From NCBI RefSeq assembly GCF_910592395.1, contig NC_088320.1, positions 8,060,001 through 8,124,000 of the forward strand: a DNA stretch of 64,000 bases, in the 5' to 3' direction. This document shows positions 23,711-35,495 of this stretch, in pieces. Source of the DNA: Lineus longissimus (taxonomy: Eukaryota; Nemertea; Pilidiophora; Heteronemertea; Lineidae). The notes under the pieces are model-generated. The model saw nothing but the letters and a program-made list of their open reading frames with translations, did not search any database and was not told the origin of the DNA. How positions within the stretch are numbered: the stretch's first letter is position 1; each line of letters starts with the position of its first letter. The translations under genes and the position numbers were made by a program.

Positions 23711-23932
23711 TTTAGAGGGGGATTATAGGCAGGAGCAGAGGGGCTAATTTGGCCATCTTCAGGTGACTAATATACACACTAGGGGCGCTGGGTCATGTCA
23801 GATTAAGCACTAAATATATTCCTCGTACAGACGTGAATCATTTCGACCTACTGTGAGACGTGAGAGACCCCTATTGGTGTATTTTGTAACTTTATCTTGC
23901 CTGCCTAGCTGCTGCCTATATTGTCCCTTTAA
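23711..23932. mobile_element. piggyBac-like MITE, copy 2
   Basis: 222 bp, the same length as the copy at 1139-1360 and homologous along its whole length (gactaatatacacac, gagacccctattg, gctgcctata). The right end keeps TTAA and the left is decayed to TTTA. Confidence 0.65.
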
Positions 23933-24118
23933 AATCTACAATACATTAGAAAGTTACCATAAGTGCAAATTTTGTAAATATTGCTCCTCAAGGATACATT
24001 TCACCTTTTCACTCAGTCAGTTTGTATTTCTCACTCCCTGGTCTAGCCAAAGGAACGAAGTCAGCGCCTCGATTGTCAAGATTTCTCTTTAGATTCAACC
24101 AAACTTCTCGGCAAGTCA

Positions 24119-24403
24119 GTGTTGACAATGAATGTTGAGAAGCTTTTGGTGAAACTATACGATGCGCTCCAGATAACGAGGATGACGGAAACCATATCAG
24201 TGCTGGGTCACTCGATTCGAGTGTATTCTGCGGTGCTGGAAAACATTAGCCGTAGAAGTGTTCCCTGGCAAGTGGGATGTCTGCTAGTGACAGAAGCGCT
24301 AGAGTTCGAGAAGGTGGCTACTGCTTTAATAAAACCTATGCGTAAATAATTGTGGTCAATTGGCACTGATTGTGGTCGATCGCGTCCAGGATATGGTGGT
24401 GGA
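24119..24403 (+). pseudogene. Unidentified ORF upstream of the MULE-like insertion
   Basis: A 76-codon ORF (NVEKLLVKLYDAL ... EKVATALIKPMRK) ends at 24349. A second frame (GQLALIVVDRVQDMVVDSL) is open from 24333 into the left target duplication and would continue in frame beyond the right end of the element at 28033 to a TGA near 28134, about 55 nt before a run of AATAAA words. The family is not recognised. It could be the 3' end of a small host gene or of an older repeat. Confidence 0.3.
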
Positions 24404-24670
24404 CTCTCTGAGGGTCATCCTAAACAGCGTCCACCAGCGTCCACCAGGTTTCAAAGTTATCCAAATTATATTTTCTTGACATAAATCAATAAAATAGGTT
24501 ATTTAAAACATATTCTGCAAGTTTTATTGCAATATATTGAAAAATAAGTGAATTATCTGTGCTAGAAGTCGGACCCATCATGCCCGATAAAATCCGGGAA
24601 GCGTCCACCAGGCGGGTGTTGCTAAAATGTGAAATTGCTCGGCTGGCTTGTGGAGCTCAATGACTGACTT

Positions 24671-26650
24671 TTGAAAGCGGCTGCCGGGGGTGTAGAAGTA
24701 GAAATGTCCCCCTGGAAAAAGTGTACCATCCAAGCCATGGCGACGGTGATCGGAACAGAAATTGTTACGATCTACCCACCTATGAACGGACTGCAAGATC
24801 CACCAGTAAGCCGTTTGAGTACAACTTTTCATCCGCGTGGACAGCGAGCAAGGGGGAGAAAAAACTCGTTGACTCTGATGTGGGCACTCTTCGGTAGGGT
24901 CGGCGCAGATCGAGGTACATGGACCCCAAACCACTTTGTTCCGCTACTCGAAGTTCCCACTAGCAAAGACGTTGACAGACACAGCATATCCGACGACGAC
25001 ACCCAACCTTCTAGAGCCGACGACGCCCCCAAGGTCACCCAATCTTCCAAAGCTGCCACATCAACAAGAGCTGCAAACCCAACTGTGCCCAGGGTACCGA
25101 AGAGAAGCAGGATGCAACATTCTGAACTAAAACAGTCGCAACCAGCTAAGCGACCACGCCCATCCCGTCGGCCTACATGTAGACCTACATCAAGTCCAAC
25201 TCCTGCCAGTACGGTTATATTTGAACAGCCGGCTAGTCCTAACGCGTCCTCAATTTTTCATATTTCTGATGCACTGACCGAAGACGAGACACGCCATCTT
25301 GCCAACAGGACCTTCGATATTTCACCCATGCCCGACGACGAGTTCAAGGATATTTCAGCCATGCCCGTCGATAAGTCCGACGATATTTCAGCCATGCCCG
25401 TCGATATGTCCGACGATATTTCAGTCATGCCCGTCGATAAGTCCGACGAGATTTCAGTCATGCCCGTCGACGAGTTCAACGATATTTCAACCATGCCCGT
25501 CGACAAGTCCGACGAGATTTCAACCATGCCGGCCCGTCGACACGACGCCTGTAGTCACTCTAGGAAAAGGCACGCCCATACGTAAATTTGAAGAACCTCA
25601 TAAGCTTCTTTACTCGGTCAAATGCGAATCCATCATCACACTTGATACGATACCACGAGGGAAAAAAGAGTTTGTTTCATACAAGATCGATAATTCGAAT
25701 AACGTATTGCGTCGGGCAAGTAACACCAAAAGTGATTTTACGGACGATTGTGGAAGCTGGGATACGAAGGGAACTTCGACAAAGAGTCGACACTATGTGT
25801 TAGAAAACGAAAATATGCAGTTCGTCGTAAAAAAAGGAACAGTATACGGGAAAAAAGTCGGCCAACGAAAAACCTGGCAGCCATTGGAACCTCAGCCTGA
25901 CCCACTTAAAGTCGTAGTTCTGAAGCAATATTACACGATCTTGAAACGGGATGGTAATTTTAAAAGGAAAGTTTCATGGTTCGAGGATCTACCGCAGGAG
26001 TTCGTCGCAAAGTATCCACAAGCAGGACAAGTTGCGGTCGTCGAGTACACTGGGAAGTGGCCAACCAGTCACTGTTCACATGGGAACTCAAGACAAGGCA
26101 AAACAGAATACACAAAATCTTCCAGAAATACAGTCGAGAGTATTGAAAACGCCGTGACTACGGCCAAGCCTCGGGAAGCCTACACGCGACTTGTGCTTGA
26201 CGATTCAATGAACGCGCCGCGAGACCTCAAGCAGGTACAGAACGTTAAATATAACCGCGAACGCGACTCTTCTACTATCATAATCGGTTCCGACGAGGAA
26301 AAGGCCCTTATGCAAGCGATGAAAAACTGTTTCCCACAGGCAACATTCATGATATTGTGCGACTCCAAGAAGCAGACGAAAAGCGCGCATTGAGGGGGCT
26401 TGGCAACTTTGAAGTAGCGAGATAGGCTGGAAGATTTCGAACGACTGAAGCTGTGTGGGAGGCATTGAATACTGAAGAAAGAAACAAGCGATACGCCAAG
26501 TTTGTGCGATACCGTGAGAAGGCACCACCGCCGCTAATAAGCTCCACTGATGGCTTTTTGACGATTCCCAGAACACAGACTACCGCTAAGAAACCGGGAC
26601 AGAAAAAACGCGCAAGAAACGAGCGAGCGATTCAAAAGTCCAAGAAATGA
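24671..26650 (+). pseudogene. OTU-related/MULE-like transposon protein, frameshifted
   Basis: The first frame (to 25585) has the C-terminal part of an OTU-like domain (IQAMATVIGTEIVTIYPPMN, then TLMWALF and GTWTPNHFVPLLE), closely parallel to the fuller OTU ORF at 28848-29384. The catalytic Asp/Cys box is absent. Then come about six copies of an 11-residue repeat, DISAMPVDKSD (25315-25526). Near 25528 an extra 4 nt (atgccggcccg versus atgcccg) shifts the frame. The next frame runs to 26393 with NNVLRRASNTKSDF-DDCGSW, LKRDGNFKRKVSWFEDLPQ, RDLKQVQNVKYNR and EEKALMQAMKNCFPQATFMI, the kind of text that precedes the MULE DDE core. The core itself is missing: after LCD the frame breaks and only a basic C-terminal tail (26453-26650) follows. 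The OTU assignment is by similarity to the neighbouring element. Confidence 0.6.
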
Positions 26651-27488
26651 ATGACAAGCGCCCATCAATCACGGTTATCCTTTTTCAAGATTTTGGTAAT
26701 ATAACTTAATATATATATAACTATAATAAACCTAAGGAGGTTTCTTTAAATGACAATAATGATCATAGTAATAGGTATTGGAGCGGAATATTACATGCAG
26801 GGTGAAAGAACCAATTTAGTTCCGTTATCATATATACATGTATAGGTGGATAAAGTTAGAAAATGAAATAGTGCAGATCAGATAATAATGATGATAATAA
26901 CGATAATATAAAATATATCAACTCAAAATATCAGTCAAAAAAAAATATCACACCTAAAATAGGCTGTATGCATGCATATTCTATTTATAGATAAGGCCGA
27001 TAAGACCGCAAACTGGCGACATCAATTTGCTTTATCCCGGTGACAATTAAGTCAAAGATTATGTCAAACAGCCGCTCGATCCATCCCTTCAAAAGTAGGC
27101 CAGAATATGTATACATGTATGTAGAATCAGAATGATATAGAGGGCATGTTCGGGGGGGGGGGGGATTCAGGCTCACAAGAGGCGGTCCAATGAAGTCTTA
27201 TGTATTGTAAATCTCAACTCATAATTAAATACAGCATAAGAAAAGACTAACGGTCAAAAACAGTTCATCAAATTTTATTCATCTCCATCATACAGTAAAA
27301 AGGGGAGGAAAGGGGAGTAAAAATGCTACTCCTATTCTCTAACCCTCATCCGTTCACATATGGCACGGGACCCGGACACTTTTTCCAGGGGGACATTTTC
27401 TACTTCTACACCCCCGGCAGCCGCTTTCAAAAGTCAGTCATTGAGCTCCACAAGCCAGCCGAGCAATTTCACATTTTAGCAACACCCG

Positions 27489-28016
27489 CCTGGTGGACGC
27501 TTCCCGGATTTTATCGGGCATGATGGGTCCGACTTCTAGCACAGATAATTCACTTATTTTTCAATATATTGCAATAAAACTTGCAGAATATGTTTTAAAT
27601 AACCTAGTTTATTGATTTATGTCAAGAAAATATAATTTGGACAACTTTGAAACCTGGTGGACGCTGGTGGACGCTTCCCGGACTTTATTGGGCATGATGG
27701 GTCTGACTTCTAGCACAGATAATTCACTTATTTTTCAATATATTGCAATAAAACTTGCAAAATATGTTTTAAATAACCTATTTTATTGATTTATGTCAAG
27801 AAAATATAATTTTGATAACTTTGAAACCTGGTGGACGCTGGTGGACGCTGGATTTTATTGGGCATGATTGGTCCGACTTCTAGCACAGATAATTCACTTA
27901 TTTTTCAATACATGCAATAAAACTTGCAAAATATGTTTTTAATAACCTATTTTATTGATTTATGTCAAGAAAATATAATTTTGATAACTTTGAAAAACCT
28001 GGTGGACGCTGGTTAG
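27489..28016. repeat. ~170-bp tandem array inside the right inverted repeat
   Basis: Units start with cctggtggacgct at 27489, 27653, 27827 and 27998 (spacings 164, 174 and 171 bp). Each contains ttatcgggcatgatgggtcc and caatatattgcaataaaac-like words. The left inverted repeat has a single unit, so the array has expanded on the right side only. Confidence 0.75.
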
Positions 28017-28381
28017 GATGTCCGCTCTCTGAGGGAACTCCTCCGTTCGGATGACTTGAAATCGTCAAAGACTGACCTTTTAGGAAGGCTTCTGGTTAAA
28101 GCATTAAAGTTGTCTGATATTGATACCGCCCTGTGAATATGTATTACTGTATACATATATTGTTTTCCCCTGAAAAGGAGGTTTCGATAAATAAATAAAT
28201 AAAATAGTTTTAAAAACATTTCTCTCAGCTTCTTTGATCTTGTGGCTGATTAGTGCTAATTGCGAGCACTAATCACATGCCAAAGGTGATGGGAACTATT
28301 TAACGGACTAATTAACTAATTAAGTGACACAACCTTATTAAAGGATGAGTACTGTTTATTTTATCATCTCGTCACGATGAC

Positions 28382-28389
28382 TATATAAA
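28382..28389 (+). promoter_or_regulatory. TATA box of the second OTU element
   Basis: TATATAAA, about 340 bp upstream of the first coding ATG (28720) of the OTU/FLYWCH element. A start site near 28415 would fit. Confidence 0.45.
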
Positions 28390-28719
28390 CCCCCAGAATT
28401 CTCAAGTTCTTCATCCGTTCACTCCAATACTTCATTGCAATCTGCAACACAGGTATCAGCCAGAAAGAATAACATGCAGCTGTGAAATTAGGCAAAGCGA
28501 TCAGCTGGAGGTGCCAACCTTTAAGGAGAGAAGTTACAGCCGCCTTAGCGTTGGGGAGCCTCAGAGAGAGAGATCACACGGTTGTAACTGCCAAACACTT
28601 CCGAGTTACAGGCCGCCATGAACCAATGGGTTGAAGATCATCAAGATGTACTGGAAGACCATGAGCCACCACCAGACGTAGACCCCAACATGCCAAGTGA
28701 AACATAGCTACATGTACCG

Positions 28720-29898
28720 ATGGCCGTCGACGAGTATATTGCCGAGCAGCGCCAGGAGGAAAAGAGCACCAGCAGTGACCCCACCCTCGGCGAAATTGAG
28801 ATACCATCTGTTATTCAAGAGTCATCCATTCGAGAAGAGGGCAGATTTTGTTACGCACAACTAAAGAGATATTAGTTCCACCAGGATTCTCGAAGTTTCA
28901 ACCAGATCTCCATGCCATCAACAAGAATGCTGAAGCCGTTCGAGAGAAGTTTGGGACGGCAGACGGCCGTGTTCCAGTCGCCGTGCCAGGGGATGGAAGT
29001 TGTCTCTTCCACTCCGTATCCGTCGCTCTCTGTGGCCATACGAGCCTTTCTACCCAACTCCGAGTCCAAGCAACAATCGAGATGATGCAAAACGAGGCCT
29101 TTTACAGACGACAGCAGTCCAATCCAGTTTGGGATGCTGTAAACCGAAAATACGAAGCCGCCTGCAGGGACTGTTCGCGACGGAATGATTCCTCCGGATG
29201 GACAATCCATGCCCTTGCGACGGTGACACGGTCTTCAATCATCTCCATCTACCCACCAATGAATGGTCTGCAAGATCCAGCCCTCCGTGTTCTGAACACC
29301 ACCTTCATTCCACGAGGAACACGACACCACAGAGGGGTGAATATGTCCATCAATCTGATGTGGTCGACTTCGGCAGTGGCATAAGCCGAAATATGTGGAT
29401 CCCCGACTATTTCACCTCTTTGTTAGAGCCCCCCCCCAAGCGACCAAGAGAAGTCGAGATGAAACAACTCAAGACGACGCAAGACCACAAAAACGCAGAG
29501 CAAAGACATCAACCCAAATGCAGACGACCCTTCGTCACGAGTTCCCGCCATCGCCAATCATTGGAATCACGTCGCTGCTTGAAGATGAAGCACTCCATCA
29601 ACCAATGCCAGGTCCAGTCCCGAAAGAGATGCCAGTCCCAGCCACGCCAGGTCAAGCCGCCAAACGATGTCAGCCAAGGCCGCCGCCACAGAGATGCCAG
29701 ACCAAACCCGCACCACCGAGATGCCACCCCAGGCCGCCGCCCGCACCGAGATGCCAGACCAAACCCGCGCCACTGAAATGCCAGCCTAATGAGATGCCAG
29801 ATCAGTCCACCGAGATGACAGACCAAGCCGCCGTCGATGAGTTGCCCGACCTAGCTGCCCATGACATGCCAGACCTAGCTGCCTTTGACTCTGTATGA
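28720..29898 (+). pseudogene. OTU-domain transposon protein, frameshifted
   Basis: The ATG at 28720 opens an acidic N-terminus that runs to a TAG near 28874. The OTU frame overlaps it (open from 28848): VAVPGDGSCLFHSVSVALCG holds the OTU Asp and Cys catalytic box, followed by the helix (QATIEMMQNEAFYR) and the WTIHALATVTRSSIISIYPP core. The frame breaks at 29384 and continues in others (MWIPDYFTSLLE, then 29395-29898) with Pro/Cys-rich repeats of the RCQTKPAP and EMPD/DLPDLAA type. OTU proteins are cysteine deubiquitinases. Here the domain is part of a DNA-transposon protein that also carries a FLYWCH finger downstream. At least two frame disruptions make it a pseudogene. Confidence 0.65.
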
Positions 29899-30712
29899 GC
29901 TAACAGACCAAACCACCGATGAGCTGTCAGATCAACGTACTGCTGATGAGATAGCCACCAATGAGATACAAGCACCAGCCAGATCAAATCCAGCCAATCC
30001 AGTCATCAATGAATCATCTATCGCAGAAGCAAGTTTGGTCACACCTGCCGCTGAGGACTTCACGTTATCGTTTGAAGTAATAGGGTGTTTTCGCACCGAT
30101 ACGCGAAACGCCTACGTGAACGTCTACTCACTGAAAATTGTGTACCTGTGACGTATACACATACGCGAGTGAAAGTCATTTCACGGATAACGTGCGGGCC
30201 TTCGTTAAAGCTCTATTATTCAGACGCACGTTTTTGCTTATAAATGGCCTTTCATCGTGAATCGAATCCCGAAACTGTTACGTCAGTAGTTTATGCGCAC
30301 TGTATGACGTAAACCACAGGCCTATAAAGGATGCGCGTCCTATTCGACCGTCCATTTCGCTGGATAGAGGTGAGTTCTGCACTTGTACGCCCATGGCCTA
30401 TGGCCCATGGGTATTTCAAAGATGTGTCTGCCACGTTGTCTCTGTGTTGTCCGAATTTCCCCCCTTTCTTTCGTGTACACCGGCACCGTGGTGGCCCCGG
30501 GAAAATCTTCGGGTCTTGCCTATCCTTTCGGTGTTTAAATTTCAAGCTCTTCAACCTAACAGGGGTGTATGGGTGCCCTGATTTATTTGCACCGCGACTC
30601 AAGCAATCTGGATATTAGGTAGACAGACTACATGCTATTAGTTTAGATACTTCATCCACACATGAGATGCCTGCAACCTTTATTTTGCTTTGTTTTCATT
30701 TCAGGAGCAATT

Positions 30713-33567
30713 ATGAGTAAAAAATTCGTCCGTTTTTTTCCTGCGCTGGATATCGCAATGTTGCGGGAAGCTGTGGCGGTAGATGGTGATGCAAATAGAT
30801 GGGAAACAATAGCAGCAGCTCTTAACACTTGGGTGAAAGAGAAAAAGAAGACCAAAGAAGTGGTGGACCATTTCGGTATGCTCACAGCAAGATGTGTAAA
30901 AGAGCGATGTGAGCGCCTGGTAAAGATGTTTAAAAAAGAGGAGCTAGACTCCATAAAATCGTAAGTATTTCCACTTTTTTAAAATGTTTGAACGCAAGGT
31001 TATTTTTCTGTCCATGCCTTGTCCAAAAATTAACTTAAAGATTAGACTTGGAGTTTACGTTGCCATAGCCCAACCTTCTAAGATCAGTTTCCGCACCAAT
31101 GGAACTTCTAACCAATTGCGTTGAGGAAAGATAATCAGTATTCACAGTGGTCATCATTCATAACGGATGGTCTAAACTTCGGGCCTATCGAGAGGAGGTT
31201 ACTTGCCTGCGGTATTACAAAACCAGATCACATTTCACATTCTCCGCATAATGCGATGGCTTTATGGTTAGGCCTACAAATTATGGCGTGTCCCAAAATA
31301 TGTCCGCGCATGCTATTCTCTCCTACAGTATGATGTCCATGGTATTTTGGGCCAACATCCATTGTAAATTATCTCCTAACCAAAAAACTGTCAATTTGAA
31401 GTACTCGCCAACTTCAAACTAAAACAAGTTTCTGCTTTCTGTCAATATTTTATGCGCATGGAAGTGTTTTGTTGGGCCAAGTCATTAGTCCCAAAAAGCG
31501 GAGGCTCCTGACCAATCGGGTCGACTTTATTGATATGTTCAAGCTTCATTCGCCTTTTAGCTCTGGTACAGCTGAAGAGTACGATGAAAGAAAACAACTC
31601 CTGGGTGAAATGGTAACCATGGCTGATGAGCGGGAAGCGGCTAAAGCGTTACAAGCCGTAACGGATGCGCCATCAAAGGATGAAAAAGAAAAACAGTTGG
31701 AGGAAGCCGGAAAAGCGATTCGGCAAGCTGCAACAGAGGGCAAAACCAAAGGTATGTCTACGCTTGTATTTTATGTATGTATTGAGAGAAAGCAGAATAC
31801 AAAACAAGGCCGCAAAACAGTTCCACAAATCTTGTGGTGTCAAGAAGTTAGTGAACCCTAAGTACTGCCGTGGACGATGTTAGTCATGTTTTAGCAGAGC
31901 GAATCTTCCAACCTCGTTCCAAGGGTATTTCCCGCTCGACGGGGTTGATGGTCGTTTACAATATGGCGAACTACCTGCCCATCTCGCCCCTTAAGCCCAG
32001 GGGACGAGGTGGCGAGCCTTCACGATCTTGTCAGTGTAAGAAAACTGAATGTTGAACGGGGGTAATAGCAGACTTCCAAAACGTTTACCCAACTTTTGGT
32101 CTCACCTCAAATACGGATGTCCTACCCCTCAAATAACTGGCCAAATATTAGTTATAAATACCAGGTTTAATCCTTATCAGGTTTAATCCTTATTTCAGGT
32201 GCGAAAAGGAGATCAACAACGTCTTTGACAGACTACCTCGCCGAAAAACTAGGCCAGGATGCAGAGATTAATGAAATGGCCAGGGCCATTGTGCTCACCT
32301 CATGTGGAGGAAAGATGGATAAAGAGCATGGTCTTGTGTCATGTAGTGTTAGGTTTGATGTAGATCCAAGCAATTACAATTTCCCCAAAATGGCCAATTT
32401 ACAGTACATTCGACCTCTGTGACCTTGAAAAGTAGGTCAAATCAAAGAAGACCCGGGTGACACATTGAATGGTTGTTAGAATTAGATGTACCTATGATAT
32501 AAAATTGGTGCCAATCGGGCAAGTCATTACTAGGAATAATGGCATTTTGAAGGATTTAGGATTTGGCCCCCTCCCTGGAGGCCAAACGGCAAATCAGATC
32601 GCACCAAACTTCGGTACCTGAGATCACCTGACCAAGGGGTACATGTGTACTTAATTTGTGATCAATAGTCATTGCAGTTAAGAAACGTGCCATAGTTACG
32701 GCCCGACGGCGAATTTACGCCATTTGACCTCTGTGACCTTGACAAGAAGGTCAAATTAAAAACCTGTGTGACATATACTGTATGGTGGTTAGATGTACCC
32801 ATGATATCAAATTGGTGGCAATCGGGCAAGAAGTTAAGGAATAATCACATTTTTAAGGTTTTTGGATTTTGCCCCCTGGTGGTCAAGTGGTGAATCATAT
32901 TGGACCAAACTTCGGTCCCTGAGATCACCTGACTAAGGGGTAAATGTGTACCAAATTTGGTATCAATAGTCATTGCAGTTTAGAAACGTGCCATCGTTAC
33001 ATCCTAACGGCCAATTTACACCATTTGACCTCTGTGACCTTGAAAAGGAGGTCAAATCAAAAACCCGGAGGATATATGATACACCTTTGCTAGAAGTACC
33101 TACCATATTTTTTTCAAAATTTCCCGACTACTATTAAGGGAGATATTGCATATTTTCACTTTTAACGTTTGGCCCCCTGGTGGCCAAACCATGAAACGAA
33201 TCGGACCGAAACTTGGTCTCCCAGGTGTCATTACATAAGGGTACATGTGTACCAAGTTTCAACTCAATAGCTCTAACAGTTACGAAACGTGCCCTGCTAA
33301 CGGACGACGGACGACGACGACGACGACGACGGACGACGGACGACGGACGCCACGGTATGGGATAAGCTCACCTCTGCTAAGAGGTGAGCTAAAAATGAGG
33401 AAACTAAGTTAAAGAAGGAGGAATTGGAACTAAAGAAGGAGGAGCTGAAATTGCAGGCAGCCAAGTTCGAAATGGAACGAAAGGAACGGGAGCAAAGATT
33501 GGAAATGGAGAAAGAAGAAAAACAAGTATATATGCAGATGATGCGTGACTGCCTGGCGAAAAAGTGA
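30713..33567 (+). pseudogene. Harbinger Myb/SANT-like DNA-binding protein, interrupted by a repeat
   Basis: Exons 30713-30960, 31561-31751 and 32199-32274 + 33399-33567, all with good GT-AG borders. A tttcag acceptor just before the ATG suggests a 5' UTR intron. Without the 1.1-kb insertion the exons add up to 227 codons plus stop, in frame. The N-terminus (KKFVRFFPALDIAMLREAV ... RWETIAAALN ... VKERCERLVKMFKKEE) is the Myb/SANT-like trihelix typical of the Harbinger partner protein, which guides the transposase to DNA and into the nucleus. The C-terminus is a Glu/Lys-rich coiled coil (LKKEELELKKEELKLQAAKF) ending CLAKK. The repeat at 32275-33393 breaks the last exon, flanked by AATGA on both sides. 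Confidence 0.75.
32275..33393. repeat. 1.1-kb interspersed repeat, copy 1 (inserted in a Myb exon)
   Basis: Starts aatggccagggccattgtgc, contains three ggccccctggtggcc-like modules alternating with catttgacctctgtgacctt modules, then an (ACG)n tract, and ends in a perfect hairpin (agctcacctct-gcta-agaggtgagct) plus A-run. It is very similar, by eye over 95%, to 60314-61431. There is no coding capacity. AATGA flanks it on both sides here, but the right-hand match is absent at the other copy. Superfamily unassigned. Confidence 0.75.
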
Positions 33568-33936
33568 CTCAAGAGATCTATACAATTTCATGTACATGTA
33601 GAATGAAATGAAATTACATGCTTGCAACTAACAACGTTCATTGATTTTTTATTCTTTTTTAAGGGCTTACATGTATTTTACATATAATATATATTTACAA
33701 ATCCAATGGCTTCCAGCAGCATTCTGGACTCTGGTGTTAAAGTATTCTTGACAATTCACATTACAATGTACATGTAGAAGTGGAGCCGGTGTAATAGAAT
33801 CAGATGCCCCCTGATATTAAATGCCCTCAACAATAGAACACGGCACCACTCAATAGGCCTCCAGAGAGGCCAAGACCCTTAATCCGAAGACGAACAATAC
33901 AGGCGGGCATCAGGAAAGGGAGGGCATTTGATTCTA

Positions 33937-35495
33937 TCACACCGGTCGCAAATACTCCTCGAGTGACGGTGGATTACACTGGAAGAACATGGATGTGGTG
34001 TTGCCATAAATACAGGTGTGGCAGTTTGTCAGGAGCGCTCCAACCAAATACATGTTTGCGACCGGCTGCAAAAAGACCTTTAGGTTTTTTTTAAAATCTA
34101 AAAAAGCAAATTCTTGCACTATGTTCCCGAACCCCCACTCTACACATTCCCTAACGCTCGACATGCCTCTGTTGAATTCAACTTGTTCCTCCGTCAAATT
34201 CGCTCCCTTGAACGGCTTTATCAGGCAGCGCCGAATAGGGTAGGCTGTGTCGCCATACAAGTAGTATGGATTTCCGTCCTGATCGGTAAAATCCAAGGCC
34301 TGCAACTGCGGCAAAAGCCCGCTCATTCGGAGCAAGGCACAATCATGTCTTCTTCCTTCAACTGGCCCAAACAAATTGCCAATCAGTCCATTGGGCAGCA
34401 TGATCGATTGAAATTTGAGTGCATGAACTCTCTTATGGCCGTTGTAGCACACTCTCTGAAACTGTACTGGCCGACAGATGGGACGGACGGTTCCATCCAG
34501 GAATCCCCAGCAATGACTAAGTGGAGCACCCTTCGCCTCCACCGCCTCCGCATATGTCTGGATGTGCTGTGCATCAAGCCAAGGCTGGTTGAGGTTCGAC
34601 AGGAGATGACCGAATGTTGTGCACAAGTGGTCAACCTGAAAATAAAACACCGGACAAGTTTTAGATATTTTTAACGCGGCTTGGGGTTGTATGACCCATA
34701 CAGTGTAAAATCCGTCGGTCATGCTAAATACATACACTAAGAATGAAAAAGGTTGACCTGGTGTTGTACGTGCTCTCGTGTCAGTCTCTTTTATATCGGC
34801 CACGAGGTGTCTTATATTATGTATATAGGAAGCATCTGTTAGACTAACAAGTTTGCAACATCAAAACATACCATGTAAGTAAAAATCAGCGATAGTGTAT
34901 TTGCAGGCCTTCCGAACACCCCCTCCAGGTCACACAGACGGTTTGGATAAGCCAGCCGCCTCAGAAGAACACATGTAGCTTCAACACCCTAAAAAAGCAA
35001 ATAATTGGTTAGAAGCCATTCCGACCTTTTCGATGTCCCTGTCCCTATGATAGCTTTGTTAGTGGTCATTCAGTAATGATACTCTTTAAGTGAAAACAGA
35101 CTACAAAAAACGGCATTGCTCCACTGATGGCTTTGCCGCTCTCATTCCTGAATGTGTGTCATGTTTAACAGCCAACTGAGTGTATGTTTGTCTAAGAACA
35201 GTGTCGGAAAATAGGCATGAAAGTACCGACTTACATTCGTTACTCCACGATTGCGGAGTACTATCTTGTCTGGAACTCTAAGAGCTTCGGCAAGTCTAAA
35301 GATCTCTTCCTTGGAAAACCGAAACATTGCCTTGTTTTCTCCGTCTGTTTGGTTTTCCAGGTCAAACAGCAGGGTTTCCGAGTTGTAGGTTGATCTCGAC
35401 TTCTTGTTCTCAGCTGCTGCCAAAAGTAGCCCGTCGTCCTCAAGCACAACGGCAAGTTGCAGCACGTTTTCTATCGGCATGTTATACACAGCCAT
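33937..35495 (-). CDS. PIF/Harbinger DDE transposase, apparently intact
   Basis: Exons 35495-35235, 34988-34872 and 34635-33937, each joined in phase 0, give 358 residues. Exon 1 has the N-terminal helix-turn-helix-like part (FRFSKEEIFRLAEALRVP). Exon 2 reads GVEATCVLLRRLAYPNR and exon 3 holds the DDE_Tnp_4 core: WGFLDGTVRPICRP (first Asp), HKRVHALKFQSI, GRRHDCALLRMS, YLYGDTAYPI (second Asp) and VRECVEWGFGNI (Glu). The C-terminus LLTNCHTCIYG is typical. The family cuts and pastes elements with 3-bp target duplications and needs the Myb-like partner. No stop or frameshift is visible, so the gene may still be functional although the partner in the same element is broken. Confidence 0.85.

Larger units (their letters stand above)
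24412..28024 (+). mobile_element. MULE-like DNA transposon with OTU-related ORF and long inverted repeats
   Basis: The left terminal segment (24412-24723) recurs inverted at about 27385-28024. Flanking ctctctga at 24404-24411 and 28025-28032 is a direct duplication of 8 bp (up to 11 if the adjoining ggg counts), in the 8-11 bp range known for Mutator-like elements. The outer ends share catcctaa-cagcgtccacc. Coding remnants fill 24671-26650. A 3' AT-rich stretch follows, with a G-run at 27153-27165. The element seems internally deleted: its left repeat runs straight into the middle of the OTU-related ORF. Confidence 0.65.

Noticed and set aside
25258-25527. Minus-strand repeat ORF (MVEISSDLSTG type)
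   Set aside because: Shadow of the 33-bp tandem repeat coding on the plus strand.
32275-33393. Helitron call for the 1.1-kb repeat because of its terminal hairpin
   Set aside because: The hairpin touches the end instead of lying about 10 nt before a CTRR terminus, and the 5' end does not start TC. Left unclassified.
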